From positions 930,001 through 994,000 of the forward strand of contig NHNW01000007.1 in the NCBI GenBank assembly GCA_002786025.1: a DNA stretch of 64,000 bases, read 5' to 3'. The notes under the pieces were generated by a model, which was not told the origin of the DNA, searched no databases, and was given only the letters and a program-made list of their open reading frames with translations. How positions within the stretch are numbered: the stretch's first letter is position 1; each line of letters starts with the position of its first letter. The stretch comes from Zasmidium citrigriseum. Lineage: Eukaryota; Ascomycota; Dothideomycetes; Mycosphaerellales; Mycosphaerellaceae. Positions 43,620 through 56,600 of this stretch are shown here, piece by piece. A program made the translations under genes and the position numbers.

Positions 43620-46600
43620 TCAAGATTCTTCCATGAGGGCGTCGTCAGCCTCGCGCCATTCACGGCTGCGATCTGCCAATCGACGCACGCCAGGGACCCG
43701 TGTTGCCCAGAGAGACTCTGATGGAGTGCGGAACGTATAGCCTCGTTGAGAGCTGATGACCCCGATGGCCTGGAGGATGGCCTTTCGGGAGTCACGGCCA
43801 AAGACGGCTGGGTGGCAGATCCATTCGAGGCTAGATTCCAGTTCAGAGTCCAGGGCGGTCATAGTCGTTCGATCAATTCCCGCGGCAGGGGTGTAAGGAC
43901 TGGCAGGTTCATTGACGTATCCTGGAGAGGGTGTTCGGCGTCCGGAAGGTGGAGGAGGGAACGGAGCATCGATAGGTGACCGACTTGGATCACCCAGTCG
44001 GGGCGTTGGCGGCAGAGCACCGGTAGGTGGAGGTGTGGGCAGAGGAGGCAATCCGCCTTTTCCAAGACCTTTCAGGATCGACCGGGTCTCGGCGAGGAGA
44101 TGCTGTGCTCTGTCGTGCTGGCCTCTCGCCACTAGTCCAAGCGCTCTGGACAGCATGTCCGATGTCAATAGCTCCATACGCCGCTGCACCACTGAAGGAT
44201 GCGGCGGAATGGGAGGAGTCAGTGGACGGCCGTACGATCCCTTCTTCGGCGGTGGAGGTAGCATCGTGATGGCCAGTAATGAAGGCCGTGGAAGTTGCGA
44301 CATGCTGCCGTCACGGAGGATGTCACCCCAACTCAGATCAGCTTGGAGTAACGGAAGCTCTTCCACGGAGATGGCGCGTGTGTCTTCTTGCTCCATTGGG
44401 CCCAATGCCTCCAGTCCAGAAATAATGTTCTCCCAAGGATCTGCCGGTATTGAGTCAGGGGTGGCGCTGTCGGCCTGAATCGCAAGCTGCACCAGTATGT
44501 CACGCTTGTCACCGAAGCGCAGATCACCCAAAGAGGCCTCTGCGTCACGCCCGGTTGCACGTTTTGTGACTTGCAGTGCGCCGCTGACCTTCACAAACTT
44601 TGCTGGTGATCCTTCTGGAAGACGCAGGCGGAGCTTGACGTTTTGGTGTGATGTGCTTTGCAATGCGCCGAGACACCCTGCAAGGCACTCTCGTAGCATC
44701 ATCCAATCCTTGACGTAGGTGTAGCTGGCCTTGGTCTTGGTCGCCATCTCGACCATAGTGTCGGGCTTGTGAGTGAGGCCAAGACCGAACGAGTGAATGG
44801 AGATCTTTGCCGCTTCCGCTCGCGAGACCACGAAATCGACACTCTCGGGTTCAGACACTGAAGAGTCGCTGATGAGGATGATGTGCGAGAGTGGGTTTGA
44901 TGATTTGCGTTGCATCAGCAGGTCCATCGCAACATTCGCGCCTTCCACAACATCGGCTCGCATGTTCTTGTGTGGCACCGGTCGAATCGAATCCAGAGCT
45001 CCTGACCAGCCACGCCATGTCTTGGTAGTCATACCAACCAGGGGTATACCGCCGCCTCCTGAGCCGAAGGTGACAAGTCCCATGCGATCTCTCTCGCCGA
45101 GGCTTGAGACGAGGAACCTTAAAGAGTCCCGAAGCAGGTTCATTTTGAGCCCGTGCATTGACGACGTTACCGGTATGACAACCACGATGTCCAGCGGGAC
45201 ATGGAGAGAAGATGTGCCCAGACGCAGATCTCGAGAGGGTGTGTATTCAGTCGCGGCGGTGACTTGCGAGCGGGTGCCACCATACGATGAGGAAGGCACT
45301 GAGGACGCCCTTCGATCATGCCTGGAGATGTATTCATCTTCATCGGTGCCTGAGTGATCATGGTCGTAGTCCAGTCGTTGAGGAGTGGGCGGCTCCGGGC
45401 GGTTGATGTTGGTTAGTGCTTTGCGCCAGACGTCCAGTTGATGCCGTTCGTTGAATTGCAGATGAAATGCTGGCAGTTCCATCACAGACAGTCGCAACGT
45501 CAAGATATCAGTCTCCGGTGATGTCTCAACCTGCTTCAGATGCCGTTTGATCAGGATGGATCCTTTGAGCGTGCAGCGTGCTCTTGGTTTCGGGCCCTCC
45601 GCATCCTCCCATTGTTGGCTTGAATTTGCCGAAAGCTTTTTCTCCTTTACGCAGATGAGCATTTCGCTGAACAGATAACACTCCAACTCCTGCCATGTCT
45701 GTCGATCTTTCCCAACCCGGACAATGCCGTGCAACATCAGCTTCCCGAAACGTTCAAAGTCAAGTCCATGCCAATTATCCACACGTCTGAATAGTTCTTC
45801 CTTCACTCCTTCCAAAGCCGCATCCTCGTGGACACTATCGACCAGCCGGCGAGGTTCAGCACGTGCCGGATGGCGGGCGGGCGGTGGTGGTGGGGGCTCG
45901 AAGGCTTCCTCGGGGATCGTTGATGGCATTGGGGGCGGGCTTCGGAGATCCTCCGGCTGGGGATGCCATTTGCCCTCCACTACTTCCACGGTCACCAAAC
46001 ACGTCAGGCTTTGTTGATGTCGCGATTTGCTGAGAGTCGGGAATTCGCTTCGGACGGTGACAATGGGTGCAGGGATTGGGTTCTTGGCCATATGTCGAGG
46101 ACTGTTGACCGATGCTTCCATCGATTGAACATCGTAGTCATGTCGCCTACCGCCAGTGTGGTGCGTCTCGGCATAGTCGTTGTTCGATGCCACTCCTGTC
46201 TCGCCACTGGCATTCCTGGTATGGGAGGGATGTGATGTGTGCGACGCATGTGAGTTGGTATATCGCTCATAACGGGGATTGTGGCTGCTTGATTGAACCT
46301 GCTCAGGTAGTAAGTGATCCCTTGATGGTCGTTGAGGTGAAGGTATCTGTTGGCTGATAACACTGGGTCGACGAAGAGTATCCGTGTCGTAGTTATTGGT
46401 GGGTGTCGAGTCAGTGTCCCGTCGTTCCCGCAGATCTGGAGTCTGCACGTTGCGCACCAGCTTATTGAGGTTCTCGAAGTCGATGTTTCCTCCTCGAGTG
46501 GTGTCGATCCCTAGTGGTTTCTGGCAGTCAGGACAAGTCTCGGCCTCGAACTCCTTGATGTATTCGTAGAAGCAGGCTTCGTGAGCGACGTGGCCACAGG

Positions 46601-47178
46601 AAAGTTGCAGGATGCGCTCGCCGCGAAGCATGTGCTCCAGCGGCTCCTCGCATGCCGCGCATTTGGTGCCGATGAACGTTCGCTCGCGCCGGCCGGTCCC
46701 TTTGGAGGCGAACATCTCGTCGTTGTGCAATTCCTTGAGCTTCGACTTGCGGGACCAGCTCCTGGCGATGGTGTTGGCGAGATGTGACCGGCCGGCCAGC
46801 TTGTCGGCGGCGGTGGAAGCTGTCCCTGTCGTATTATTGAGAGGGTGTTGGTCCAAATTTAGGGCCTGAGGAGGGACAACGAGACTTTGCCGGGGACCTG
46901 AGACAGTCAGCCATCGACCAAGACTTTGAGAAAGCGGAAGCTGGTGGATGTTTCGTACTTATTTCTTTGACGCTGACCTTGAAGCCAACCGTCTTCCTGC
47001 TGCGCTTGCTGGCCGGTTTGCTGGCGGGCTTCCGGCGTGTCGAGTCAGGTTGGACGAGGCCAAGCTCAAGTAGGTTCTCGACGGTCCTGCGAGAGTAGTT
47101 CGCCCTGCGCAGCCGCTGTTCTTCCGCCTCGAGAGGGGAGAGGCGCGCGAGCGAGGCGAGCTGCTGATCCGTATACAT
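43620..47178 (-). CDS. RING-H2 / PH / VWA protein with Ste5-like architecture
   Basis: Exons 46959-47178 and 43620-46897, with a 61 bp intron (46898-46958, CTGAC branch), encode 1165 residues. The frame beginning at TTG 46856 lacks the true N-terminus; ATG 47178 follows an in-frame TGA. Residues 49-72 are very basic. The RING-H2 finger is complete: C153-x2-C156, C174-x-H176-x2-H179-x2-C182, C195-x2-C198. A PH-like domain spans about 459-572 and a VWA domain about 640-827. The VWA MIDAS DxSxS is degenerate: VVVIPVTSSM has Pro for the first Asp. The C-terminus is proline-rich with a final helical domain. Order and spacing match the pheromone MAP-kinase scaffold Ste5 (RING-H2, PH, VWA). A scaffold or ubiquitin-ligase role is inference; partners are unknown. 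Confidence 0.85.
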
Positions 47179-50100
47179 AGGGCCGTCGAACAGAGGCTCC
47201 AGAGCACGGTGGTGGGCAGCCGGTGGTCATGGACGTGGTTCGCGTAGTTTCATGGTCTAAATTAGCTAGAGCGTCAGTGGGATCCTGGACGGGCGGGCAT
47301 GCATTTCAGGACAGGACGCAGAGCAAGTGGGTACACGGCCTACAAGTAGTAGGCAGCCCGGGCGTCGCATGGCATCGCAACGCTCGTCGCAGGCTCAGGC
47401 TACGGGCACCCTTTCGCCGGCCTGCTGCTCTGGCCACGCTGCTCCCTCATCTGGGTAGCCGATGTGCTGCAGCGCAAGCTTCAACCCAGACGAACCCGGC
47501 TGCAGCGCGCGCAGGGCAGAGGCATTGGACGCCGGCAACACCCACGCCTGCAGATTGCAAGGCCGGCGGAGATTTAGCTCCATGCGGCCCTGCCATCGTC
47601 GCCTCCACGCCGAACAACTGGCGATGCGCCCCGAGCACGATTCCGCGCCCAAGGCTCCGCTGCGGTTAGTCAACGCTTCTGCTTCGAGGCGCGCCCAGGG
47701 TGGACGGGTGAAGTAGTGAGTGAGGCGCGGTGCCACGGCGTGCTGCGAAACACCTGCTTTGTGGAACAGCGCAAAACGAAGAGGCGCAAAGCTACCGGCG
47801 CCGTGGGCTGCCGCGCGCAGACGGCTCGCACGGTACCTGGTGACGGCTGCCGAGGCCGCTACGTCTCAATTTTTGCGCGTTGTAACGATGTCGGGTGTGC
47901 AGCGCAGGAACACACAGGCTGAGGTGTTTGACTGGGTGCAGCGTGCAAACCTTGCCTAGTGGCGTTCCAATCCTGCGCCGTGGGTCGTGGGTCAGATCGT
48001 GTGGAGGCTCGCTAGCCGTTTGGCCTGCTAGCACGGAAGGGGCACCCACATGGCGCTCCTTCCGCATCATGTCATTTTCGATTGTGCAAGAACACTCGAC
48101 GAACTGTCATAAAGGGGCAGGCACAGTCGTGCAGCAGCGCCTTCTCAACAACGCACTCGATCGAAGAAAAATGATCGTTCGTCTGCCAATGCCTATCATC
48201 TGATGCGACCTCGGAGAGATACAAGTCAACCTTCGTCGGCAGGCGTGCGAGCTGCATCACAAGTCTGCCGGTCCGGCAGATCCCCCCTTGCACACGCAGC
48301 CGTCCTTGCAGGCGCGGCAGCATCTGTTGCTGCTGGTGACGGTGATGATGGTGATGAGAAGGAGGCACGAGCAGCTCCGAACTCTGCTCCCTTGTCGACG
48401 CTTGCAAAACAATCAACTTTACAATATCGGCTCCTCAAACCGCCTGTTCCAGCGGACAGACCCTTGGTGTTCCAGCAGACGCCCTTAATATCGTTGCCCG
48501 GGTTCGGTATAGAGTGCCGGACGAGCACCCACCCCCTCCGGCCATCTGCGGGCTATCGGACGACACTGCCTCGGACGACAAACTTCGACGACGTCTGCAA
48601 CGGGAGATGTGTTGGCAACCTTCGGCGAGGACTGTACAATGAGCTCAATCAGCTATCGACATCGGACGGCACCGCCAGCTCAAGGAGTGAGCTTCCCTTT
48701 CGATATCATATGAGCTTCCTGAAAAGCTTTGGCCGTAGCTTATCCAAAGTAGCACCTATTTGCCCTGTAAGGTCTGTTCACCCCACGCGAGCGAGACTTT
48801 GACAGCGTCGACCTTCTCTCGCATGCCGACGCCAATGTCACGCCAGCAGTCGCGTGGACAATCGGCTCGAAAGCAAGGGTGCTAGCTGCTGCATTCGATC
48901 TTCAGGGCGAATATCAGCGATGGCTGTTGTTGATGATCGAACGTCAACGACTGCCACTTCGTTCCGACCTGTTTGTATCACATTGATGGGTGAGGTTCCA
49001 CGGCAGCGTGCTGGCGACCCGTAGGCGTGGCGTTGGGACAGCACTTCTGCAGACGCAGGAACATCAATCTTTGGCTGCGTAATGGTCCAGCATCTTGCTT
49101 GCCAACAACGATCCTTGTACAACGTCTGTTGCGCAATGCACGTGGCCAAGCAGAAAGCTGCTGCTGGAGACAGCGTGTCAGCTTTGTGGCTTGCCACTTC
49201 GAACGACGTTCGTCGTCTGCAGGAGAAGTCGACGTGGGATGAAGAAGTGATGAAGACCTCGAAGGACGCCTGACGCTTAGATACAACTCAAGCTCAGCAG
49301 AGTTTGTCGCGATGTCAACCGGCCCGTGAACTTACCACGCCTCTGCGCATCCTCGCTGGATCCTGCCGCTATGTGTGTCGACATGCCGTGTTTCAGATGG
49401 GAGTGCAACGCAGAAGAAGTCTATCGATGTTCGGCGAGGAGCCATCCATGATGAAAGCGTGGTCGGACTCGTTTCCAGGACTCAGAGATGATGAGCAAAG
49501 TATTGGCGATCCGAGAAGTCCGTGGTTGGGCAGCGAAGACGAAGGCCTCATCGATGTCTTGGCCTCTATTTGCTATTATCTTGAAACGCCATCAACATCA
49601 CACACGAGCGAAGGAGCCGCTGTCTTGAGACGCCTATTTCCACAGCCCTCCTGCGGCGTGGGCTGGACGCTCACATCCTGGTGAAGAGGCAGAAACCTGT
49701 TTTCCATCCCGTTGCTCCAACGGCCGTGGAATCAGCTCCGATCTGGACTGCGACAAGGCACACTCCTTTTTCACAGCGGCACAAATGTCGTCGAAAGATG
49801 AGGATCACTATTTCGAGGACGGGAATCTTCTGCGCTGAAAAATGCAGCGGGATCGAGTCATGAAGTCTCCCTCCCGCCGGAATCTCTGCTCCAAGCGCGC
49901 TGCGTGTCCTGCCTCCGCGCCGTCTCATTTACGAGTCAGTCGCGATGCACAGTACTTTGACGACATTTATCCATCTGCGCGAACGTTCAACATCTTTGCA
50001 ATTTGTGCAATTCGCAAGAATCCCAGCACAGAACGTGGCATGTGGCACCGCCGGCGCCATTCATGACCGAACATCAGTCAAGCCGGATACAGTTCAGACG

Positions 50101-52067
50101 GGACTTGCGCTATCTTCAGTTAGCAGAAGGTAAAGAAGGACGCCGTACCTTCTACAAATCATCTACGGCGCTATCTGAATACGACTTCGTGGCAAGAAGG
50201 CCCAACAATCAAAGCCCTCCAAAGCCCGATGTCCCGCGGTCCACGCAAAGGCTCTTTTCATGTGATGACGGACAGCATTGTACGTCACAATCTCAGGCCG
50301 ACAGCCAGCAAGAATACACTTCATGCGACATGAAGAAAGCGATGTAACCTCTTCTGAAGACCTGTCATCAAGCAGCCTACAAACCGCGTTTCGGACGTCG
50401 AGCCATTATCGGACAGGGCAAGATTGCGCAAAAAGGTCACCGCCACGTGGAGTTGACGACACTGCCATTCTTCAAAGGAAGTCGCAATTCCCGCCTTTGC
50501 ATGAAGAAGGATCATATACGAAGTTCGCTTCGAGAGTGAGCCAACTTTGAAGCACATGGCTTTCAATCCTTCTGCAATCCTTCTCTGCGATGCCTCGAAA
50601 TCGCAACATCGCCTACTGACTTTATCGCATCCTCAGGTTGCTGACTTCGCACATCGCAGTTCACGATTTATCGATGCCGGCTTGCATTACCTTTGTGGAG
50701 TACTCCGCCCACACGTGGTGGTGGCGCCAACTGAAATACATGTACGCCATCAGGGCAATCTAGGTCTCGAAACCCCTGCAACACGGCAGACGACTCGAAT
50801 CCGTTTCGATGAAGGGGAACATGATGAAGACATCTGTCTCTCACATGCAAAGTCGGATCCGAGGAGCGAGTTCAAGAAAGAGTGCCGACAGGACACTAGG
50901 ATCCCGACAAATTCTCTTCAGCGAATTTCGATGTCACAGAACAACGTCGTACGGCGCGAAGTCCCAAGTAGGAAGGAGCGAAAGGCCACCCATGAATCCC
51001 GGCCATTTTTCGAAGCCACAAAATCACCACGAACCCTTTCCTTCAACACGAAGGAGAGAGTGCAAACTGCGATCGACAAGACGGCATTACCCTTCTTAAA
51101 AATACAAAGAATAAGGCCGAGTGCGCTTCCTCGCCGAGTGGTGGAAAATCTTCATCGACTTGTCTGAGAGCATGTTTGGTCAGAATCCACGCGATCGCAG
51201 AACGGCGATGAAGTCTGATCAGGCAAGCCCTCAACGTCACCTCACAGCAAACATCTCAGAAATATGCTTGGAACAACTGAAACACCTGCATGTCCGAACT
51301 GCTGAACCACAGGCTCTCCTGCCGGACGGCTCTACCGCTTCCGGCACCTCCACCAAATTCCCTTGGTACTGGGCTGTCGTGTGCTCGCTACCGACATCGC
51401 TTGACCAGGTCCTTGGGTCCCACGAGCGGATGTCAAGACTGATAAGGTAGGTCGGTTAGAGAGGAGGATTGATCGTGCAGCTTTCAATACACACCACAAA
51501 TGCCGAAGACTTCTTCAAACATCATGCCTTCGATTGTCGTCAATTTCGCGGGCGCGACAACTGCCTTGACAGTCCCTCCTGCAGATGGCGCCGTCTCGAT
51601 CTTTAGCGATGCTGGAAATAGGCAGGTCTCGACATTGACGAGCCACACGGCTCGTAGTCGAAGCCGGCGAGCCGTGCGTTCTAGATGTGGACTTCGAAAA
51701 GGAGAAGAACGAGCTTGCATCCATCTTTGACGCGAGCGAGCGACGCGTGCGGTCCTCGAGACCTAGACCCTGGTTTGTTAGCCAGCCATCAATACTCTCG
51801 CGCTCAATCGATCTGTTCGCAAGGTTGCTCTTGGCGAGAGAGATTGAGTGTGCACTGAGACTTGGTTTCCAAGATCACGTTCTTCATTGATCTGCCAGTT
51901 GAGTCCTGGGCAACAATATCTTTCGTCCAAAGCGATAGGGGTATCATCCAAAGCAATCCCAATAAACTCCATGCCCTCTTCGGGCCTTGCTCCAGATGTT
52001 CTCGAAGTCATCATTCATTCTCCTCTCTTGGTGGTAATGCACGCAGCCACTCGTCGACTTGCGCCAA
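47179..52067. other. 4.9 kb gene-poor stretch upstream of the Ste5-like gene
   Basis: No domain-bearing or clearly spliced gene was found. The longest ATG-started frames are 48203-48802 (199 residues) and 50556-51167 (203 residues), both plus strand and featureless. The frame at 49397-49684 reads somewhat more like protein and is listed separately. Segment 47300-47850 is GC-rich and open in several frames. No transposon, tRNA or tandem repeat was recognised. The left end must contain the promoter of the Ste5-like gene, the right end the 3' flank of SGF73. Confidence 0.45.
49397..49684 (+). CDS. Doubtful small ORF, 95 residues
   Basis: From the ATG of ATGGGAGTGCAACGC the frame encodes 95 residues with a balanced, acidic composition (for example MKAWSDSFPGLRDDEQSIGD and EDEGLIDVLASICYYLET), unlike the Arg/Ser/Pro-rich chance frames around it. 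There is no signal peptide, domain or obvious intron. It could be a small lineage-specific gene, an exon of a gene I could not assemble, or chance. Confidence 0.2.
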   Translation: MGVQRRRSLSMFGEEPSMMKAWSDSFPGLRDDEQSIGDPRSPWLGSEDEGLIDVLASICYYLETPSTSHTSEGAAVLRRLFPQPSCGVGWTLTSW

Positions 52068-53372
52068 CTAAGCTCCAGACGCGACACTCGCCTTACGACT
52101 TGCGGACGGCATGTTAGAAGCCATGATGCTCCTGGCACCAGGTGCCACACTTGCTCGGCGAGCGTGGACCATTCCATCGGAGTCTGCGGTTGGAGCGTTG
52201 GCCGTGGTCGTAGATGCTGAGCTGAAGAAGCCTCCTCCACCTCCTCCACCAGATCCAAAGAAGCCGCCGCCACCACGACTGCCGAATGCAGACTGCATCA
52301 TACCGCGAAGACGATTCTGCTCGTACTTTCTGCGTAGCGGTACAGGGGTGTGTTCGTACAGTGGTCTGCCACCCCAGCAACGAGTGATAGCCGACACTAC
52401 GGCGTCTTTCTCTTCCTCACTGTCAACAGGTCCGGTGGGAAGATTGTCGTCGTCTGGGTTCGGAGCATTTGCATCGAAAGCTGCCTTCTGCAATTTGGCT
52501 TGGTTCTTGCGTTGATAGTCCAGAAGCAACTTGTCGTAAGGCGCACTTCGACCAGGAACTGCACGCTTCGCGCCCATGCTATGGCTCTTGCACGTCAGAC
52601 TGCGCGCACACTGTCCACCCTGTGGAAGCTCGACACCGCACTGCTTCTCCACATCGACAGGTGCCTTAGGCCGCGGTGCCTTTGCCTTGGAGTCTTCCTT
52701 CTTCTTCTTTTTCTTGGTCGGGGCACCTTCCTCGCCCTCATCTGCAGCTTTTCTCTTCTTGCTGGCAGTCAGCCCACCAGTCTTGGTAGCCGTCTTCTTT
52801 GCGCCTTCATTGTCCTCTTCTTCGCTGTCTCCAGCCTTGTCCTTCCTGGCTGCCGCATCGCGGGCGTCCTTGGCCTCCTTCTTCTTGCGTTGCTTCTCTT
52901 GCTTCTTGTTCAGGCAGCCCTCGATGTGCTTTGGCATGGTATGCCTCGATACGGCGCGCTTGCAGTGGTTGCATTTGAGGACATCCGGCTTGTCAGCCAT
53001 GGGCTTGCCATTTGGGAAGGCTTTGGCGATAGTCGAAGGTATCTTATTGATCGGTGGCGTCGCTCTCGAGGAAGCATCTTTGGGCTTGACAGCTGGTGAT
53101 ATGTATTAGACCTGCTAGACGGAATACATTGGCTGGGTTATTCTCACCACCGACTACCTCCGAATTCCAGGCTCCCGGGTTCTTGACCTGTGGCAGCTTC
53201 TTCTTTACGTCTTCGAACACTTCCGGCGCAGTATCATCGGCGAGGTCGTCGAATAGATTCGCTAGCGAAATGCTCTCCTCGGACTTGGGCTTAGAAGCTA
53301 GGCGCATGTTAGTGACAGCGCTGGAGGCGTAGGTGTCGAGGCCGTACCCTTGACTACCCCGTTGGGCGCCAT
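52068..53372 (-). CDS. SGF73: SAGA subunit Sgf73 (ataxin-7-like, SCA7 domain)
   Basis: Exons 53348-53372, 53148-53297 and 52068-53092, with introns of 50 bp (53298-53347) and 55 bp (53093-53147), encode 399 residues. An N-terminal acidic/helical segment (ANLFDDLADD) is followed by a C2HC zinc finger, CNHCKRAVSRHTMPKHIEGC, then a Lys-rich nuclear region. The SCA7 domain follows, QCGVELPQGGQCARSLTCKS and HSMGAKRAVPGRS. The tail has Gly runs (GGGGGGGFFSS). Sgf73 anchors the deubiquitinase module (Ubp8, Sgf11, Sus1) to SAGA, so it acts in H2B deubiquitination and transcription. The apparent ATG at 53000 is internal; the upstream exons add the conserved N-terminus. It is divergent from TTI1. Confidence 0.9.
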
Positions 53373-53664
53373 GTTGGCGAATGAGTGGTGTGTATGTCGC
53401 GACCCCAGCGACCATGTAAGTGAGGGTGTATCTGCGAATAGGGCGCGGTTGGTAATGGGTGGTTGGTCGTGGTGAGGTCGAGGAAGCAGGCACATGCGCA
53501 CTGCTTGAAGACGCCCGCATTCGGCCGAAGTTTCCCCGGCCTGGCCGATGGATTTCAATATCGATGTCCTCGAGTTTGCTCTGACTGACCATCACCCCCC
53601 ATCGTCACCTTGCGGGACGAAATTGCAGAAACATGATCATACAGCACCTTCAAGACATCCGACC

Positions 53665-56600
53665 ATGGAGAGCAGAAACCAGATTTTCCCTCGACTGAAG
53701 CCGCTATGCGTGGCTCTGCACCAGGCCGCCGTCGAAATCACTGGGCCCAAGTCAAATGTGACCGTTCTCACACAGCGACTCGAGGACCTCAAGCACGCTC
53801 TTTCCTCGATCACGTCCAAACCGAACTCGCTAGATGAGAAGATCGCCGAATACGTCTTCGTCCCTCTTTCATACGTGCTCAAGGCGAGCCAGAGGGTCTC
53901 TCTCAGATGCCTGGAGTTGACCTTCCAATGTCTGGCCATTCTGATCGACCAAGGATGGAAATCTCGCATTCAACCCCAACTGGCAGCCCAGGTCATCATT
54001 CTGTGTACGTTGATGGCAGAGAAGCAACCAAAAGGGACCGCCGCTTCGGAGACCACGCCAGAACTTCAAGCGAGCGCGCTGTGGTGTCTCTTTCACACTT
54101 TCACAGTGTTGGGCTCTGCAGAGGAAGCAAAGGCCACAATCAACTCAGAGGCGAACTTTCCGCAGCTTGGTCAGACCATCAGCGTTGTTCTTGATGCCCT
54201 TCTCGATGGACGCTCGATCGAGACCCAGGTGGCTGCCATGAACACGCTCAAGTCACTCATTGAGAACGTCGCGACTCGAGAAGTCCAGGCCGCATTTCTG
54301 CCAGGTATTGTATCGAAGCTCACCCGAGTGCTCACGCCTCAAACAAAACAACGGCGAACGCACACCGTTTTGGTAGGGTCACTAGAAATTTTGCAGCTTC
54401 TCTTCCGAAGTACGCTGGGCTCACCGATCACCACTCATTCCGATGGGTCTCGAGATTCCAAGAGCAGCTCTTCTGTTATTGACGAGAAGTGGCTCGAAAG
54501 TGCAGCTACTCAGCTCAAGCCAGCCATTGCAAACATCGTGCGATTGAAGGACCATAGCAGAGGCGACGTCAGACAAGCACTAGGAGAGCTATGTCTTCTC
54601 ATACTCAAGAGTTGCAGGACGACTTTGGCCAACTGTGCTGAGCCGACTCTAGAGACTTTGCTCTTACTTTCGACGCACGAGCAGGATGACTCCATGAAGT
54701 TCAGGCTGGAGTCTCTCATACAAGGTGATCCCTCGATATCTGATCTTCTCCAGAGCACTTTGTACGATTGGTTGCAGTCACTGCCGACCAAGATACAGGC
54801 GGCGGATGAGCTGGCCAAAATCAGAAGGGTGCAACAGATCCGCACAGCTTACACCATCCTGAAGTTGGGTGGTGTGGATACGAATGCTTTGGACCAGATG
54901 CTCGCCAACATCCTGCGAGACGGTGTCATGGTGACACTTCAGAGCGACGCCCCGAAGAAAAACCAAGATTCGGCTTCGATTTCGCCTCTTCACTCACTGG
55001 ATCTCACCGTGATCAATGATCATCACGGTGGAATGCATTTCACATCCTCTCTCGTGAAGCACAAAGGACAACAAGATGTGATCAACGCCATGCAGCAGTT
55101 TGCAATTTCCATCAGCAACTCATCCGGCAGCTTTGCTGGAGATCTCGCCAGATCTTTACAGCAGGCATACGGCGAGCAGCAGATTGCAAGCTTTTGGCTT
55201 CTTCTGGACGTCACAACTGCACATTTCGAGCGCCAGCGAGATTCAGAAGCATTGCTGAACATCGACAATGGCTCAACTCAGGATCATGCACATCACCTGG
55301 AAGAGCTGTACTCAATGTCGCTCGACATCTTGAGCGACAGTTCTGATGAACAGCCCAACGAGCGTCTTCAAGCGCTGGCGCTTCGTACACTGGCTCTCAG
55401 GGCTCGTGTGCTAGGCAGGGACTTTCGCCATGAGCTGATCGATGCGCTTTATCCTGTGCTTCATGCTTTGGCAACACCACATGCCCTGCTGCAACAGGAT
55501 AGCATCACGACTTTGAATGTCTATACTTCAGCTTGTGGCTATGCGAATGTAAAGGACTTGATCGTCGACAACGTGGACTACTTGACCAATGCAGTAGCGT
55601 TGAAGCTGAACGCCTTCGATGTCAGCCCTCAAGCACCTCAAGTCCTGCTGATGATGGTCAGACTTGCTGGCCCAAGTCTGTTGCCATATCTAGAAGACAC
55701 AATTGACAGCATCTTCGCCGCGCTTGAAGACTACCATGGCTACCCTCTACTTGTGGAGCTTCTCTTCAGGGTTCTCAGCGTGGTTGCGGACGAGGGCGCC
55801 AAAGCACCACAATTGACCATCAAAGCGGGCAATGGAAATCATGCTATGACAAACGAGTGGAGCCCTATGACCATCGCAGAGCTCACATTATCTCTGCGCG
55901 ACCGGACAGAGAACCCGCTCCCATTTGAAACAGAAGAAAAGGAGCCTCATCCCCAACGCCCCTGGAAGACTATTGAAGATGCCGATCGGGACGAAGGCGG
56001 CGAGAATGATCAGATTCAGCCGCAAGATGACCCGGAGATGCCTCCACCAGCGCCCAAGACATACGGCTTACTTCTCAAGATCTCGGAATTGACGCAGCAT
56101 TTCTTGCCCTCCGCGTCGCCGACTCTGCGATCTTCACTCCTGGCACTGATCAAAACGACGATTCCGTCAATCGCCCAGCACGAGAACTCCTTCCTTCCTC
56201 TCATCAACACGCTCTGGCCAGAGATCACTCCAAGACTCGATGACACAGAATCGCACATCATCAGCAATGCACTCGACGTTGTCGGCATGCTTTGCCAGTA
56301 TGCTGGTGACTTTATGCGAAGCCGGATATTGCAGCTTTGGCCACGACTGGTCGAAATACATCGACAGACTGTCAGGGAGGTTCTCCATATCACGATACCC
56401 GTGAAAGGTTCTTCAGCAGGCAAGACAGATTCATCTACCGCTCTGATCCCAAGCAGAATGCAAATGAAGCGAGCAATTGGACGCATGCGCTCAGCCCCTG
56501 CCGACTACAGCGATACTGGAACTCGCATTATTTGGGCCGCATTGATGAGTGCGGTTACTTCGGTGGTGCGATATGTTGAAGTTCCTCCAGAATTGTTTGA

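Noticed and set aside
46834..46957. Read-through of the first exon of the Ste5-like gene (frame ending at 46834)
   Set aside because: It contains a good donor and CTGAC branch site; splicing to 46897 joins the long frame perfectly.
48203..48802. Plus-strand ORF of 199 codons with ATG
   Set aside because: Low-complexity Ala/Ser/Arg-rich start and no family resemblance.
50556..51167. Plus-strand ORF of about 203 codons
   Set aside because: The longer frame starts at TTG; from the ATG onward no domain or homologous motif is visible.
53548..53664. Upstream in-frame ATG of TTI1
   Set aside because: Would add 39 residues with no counterpart in the family and lies within 176 bp of the divergent SGF73 start.
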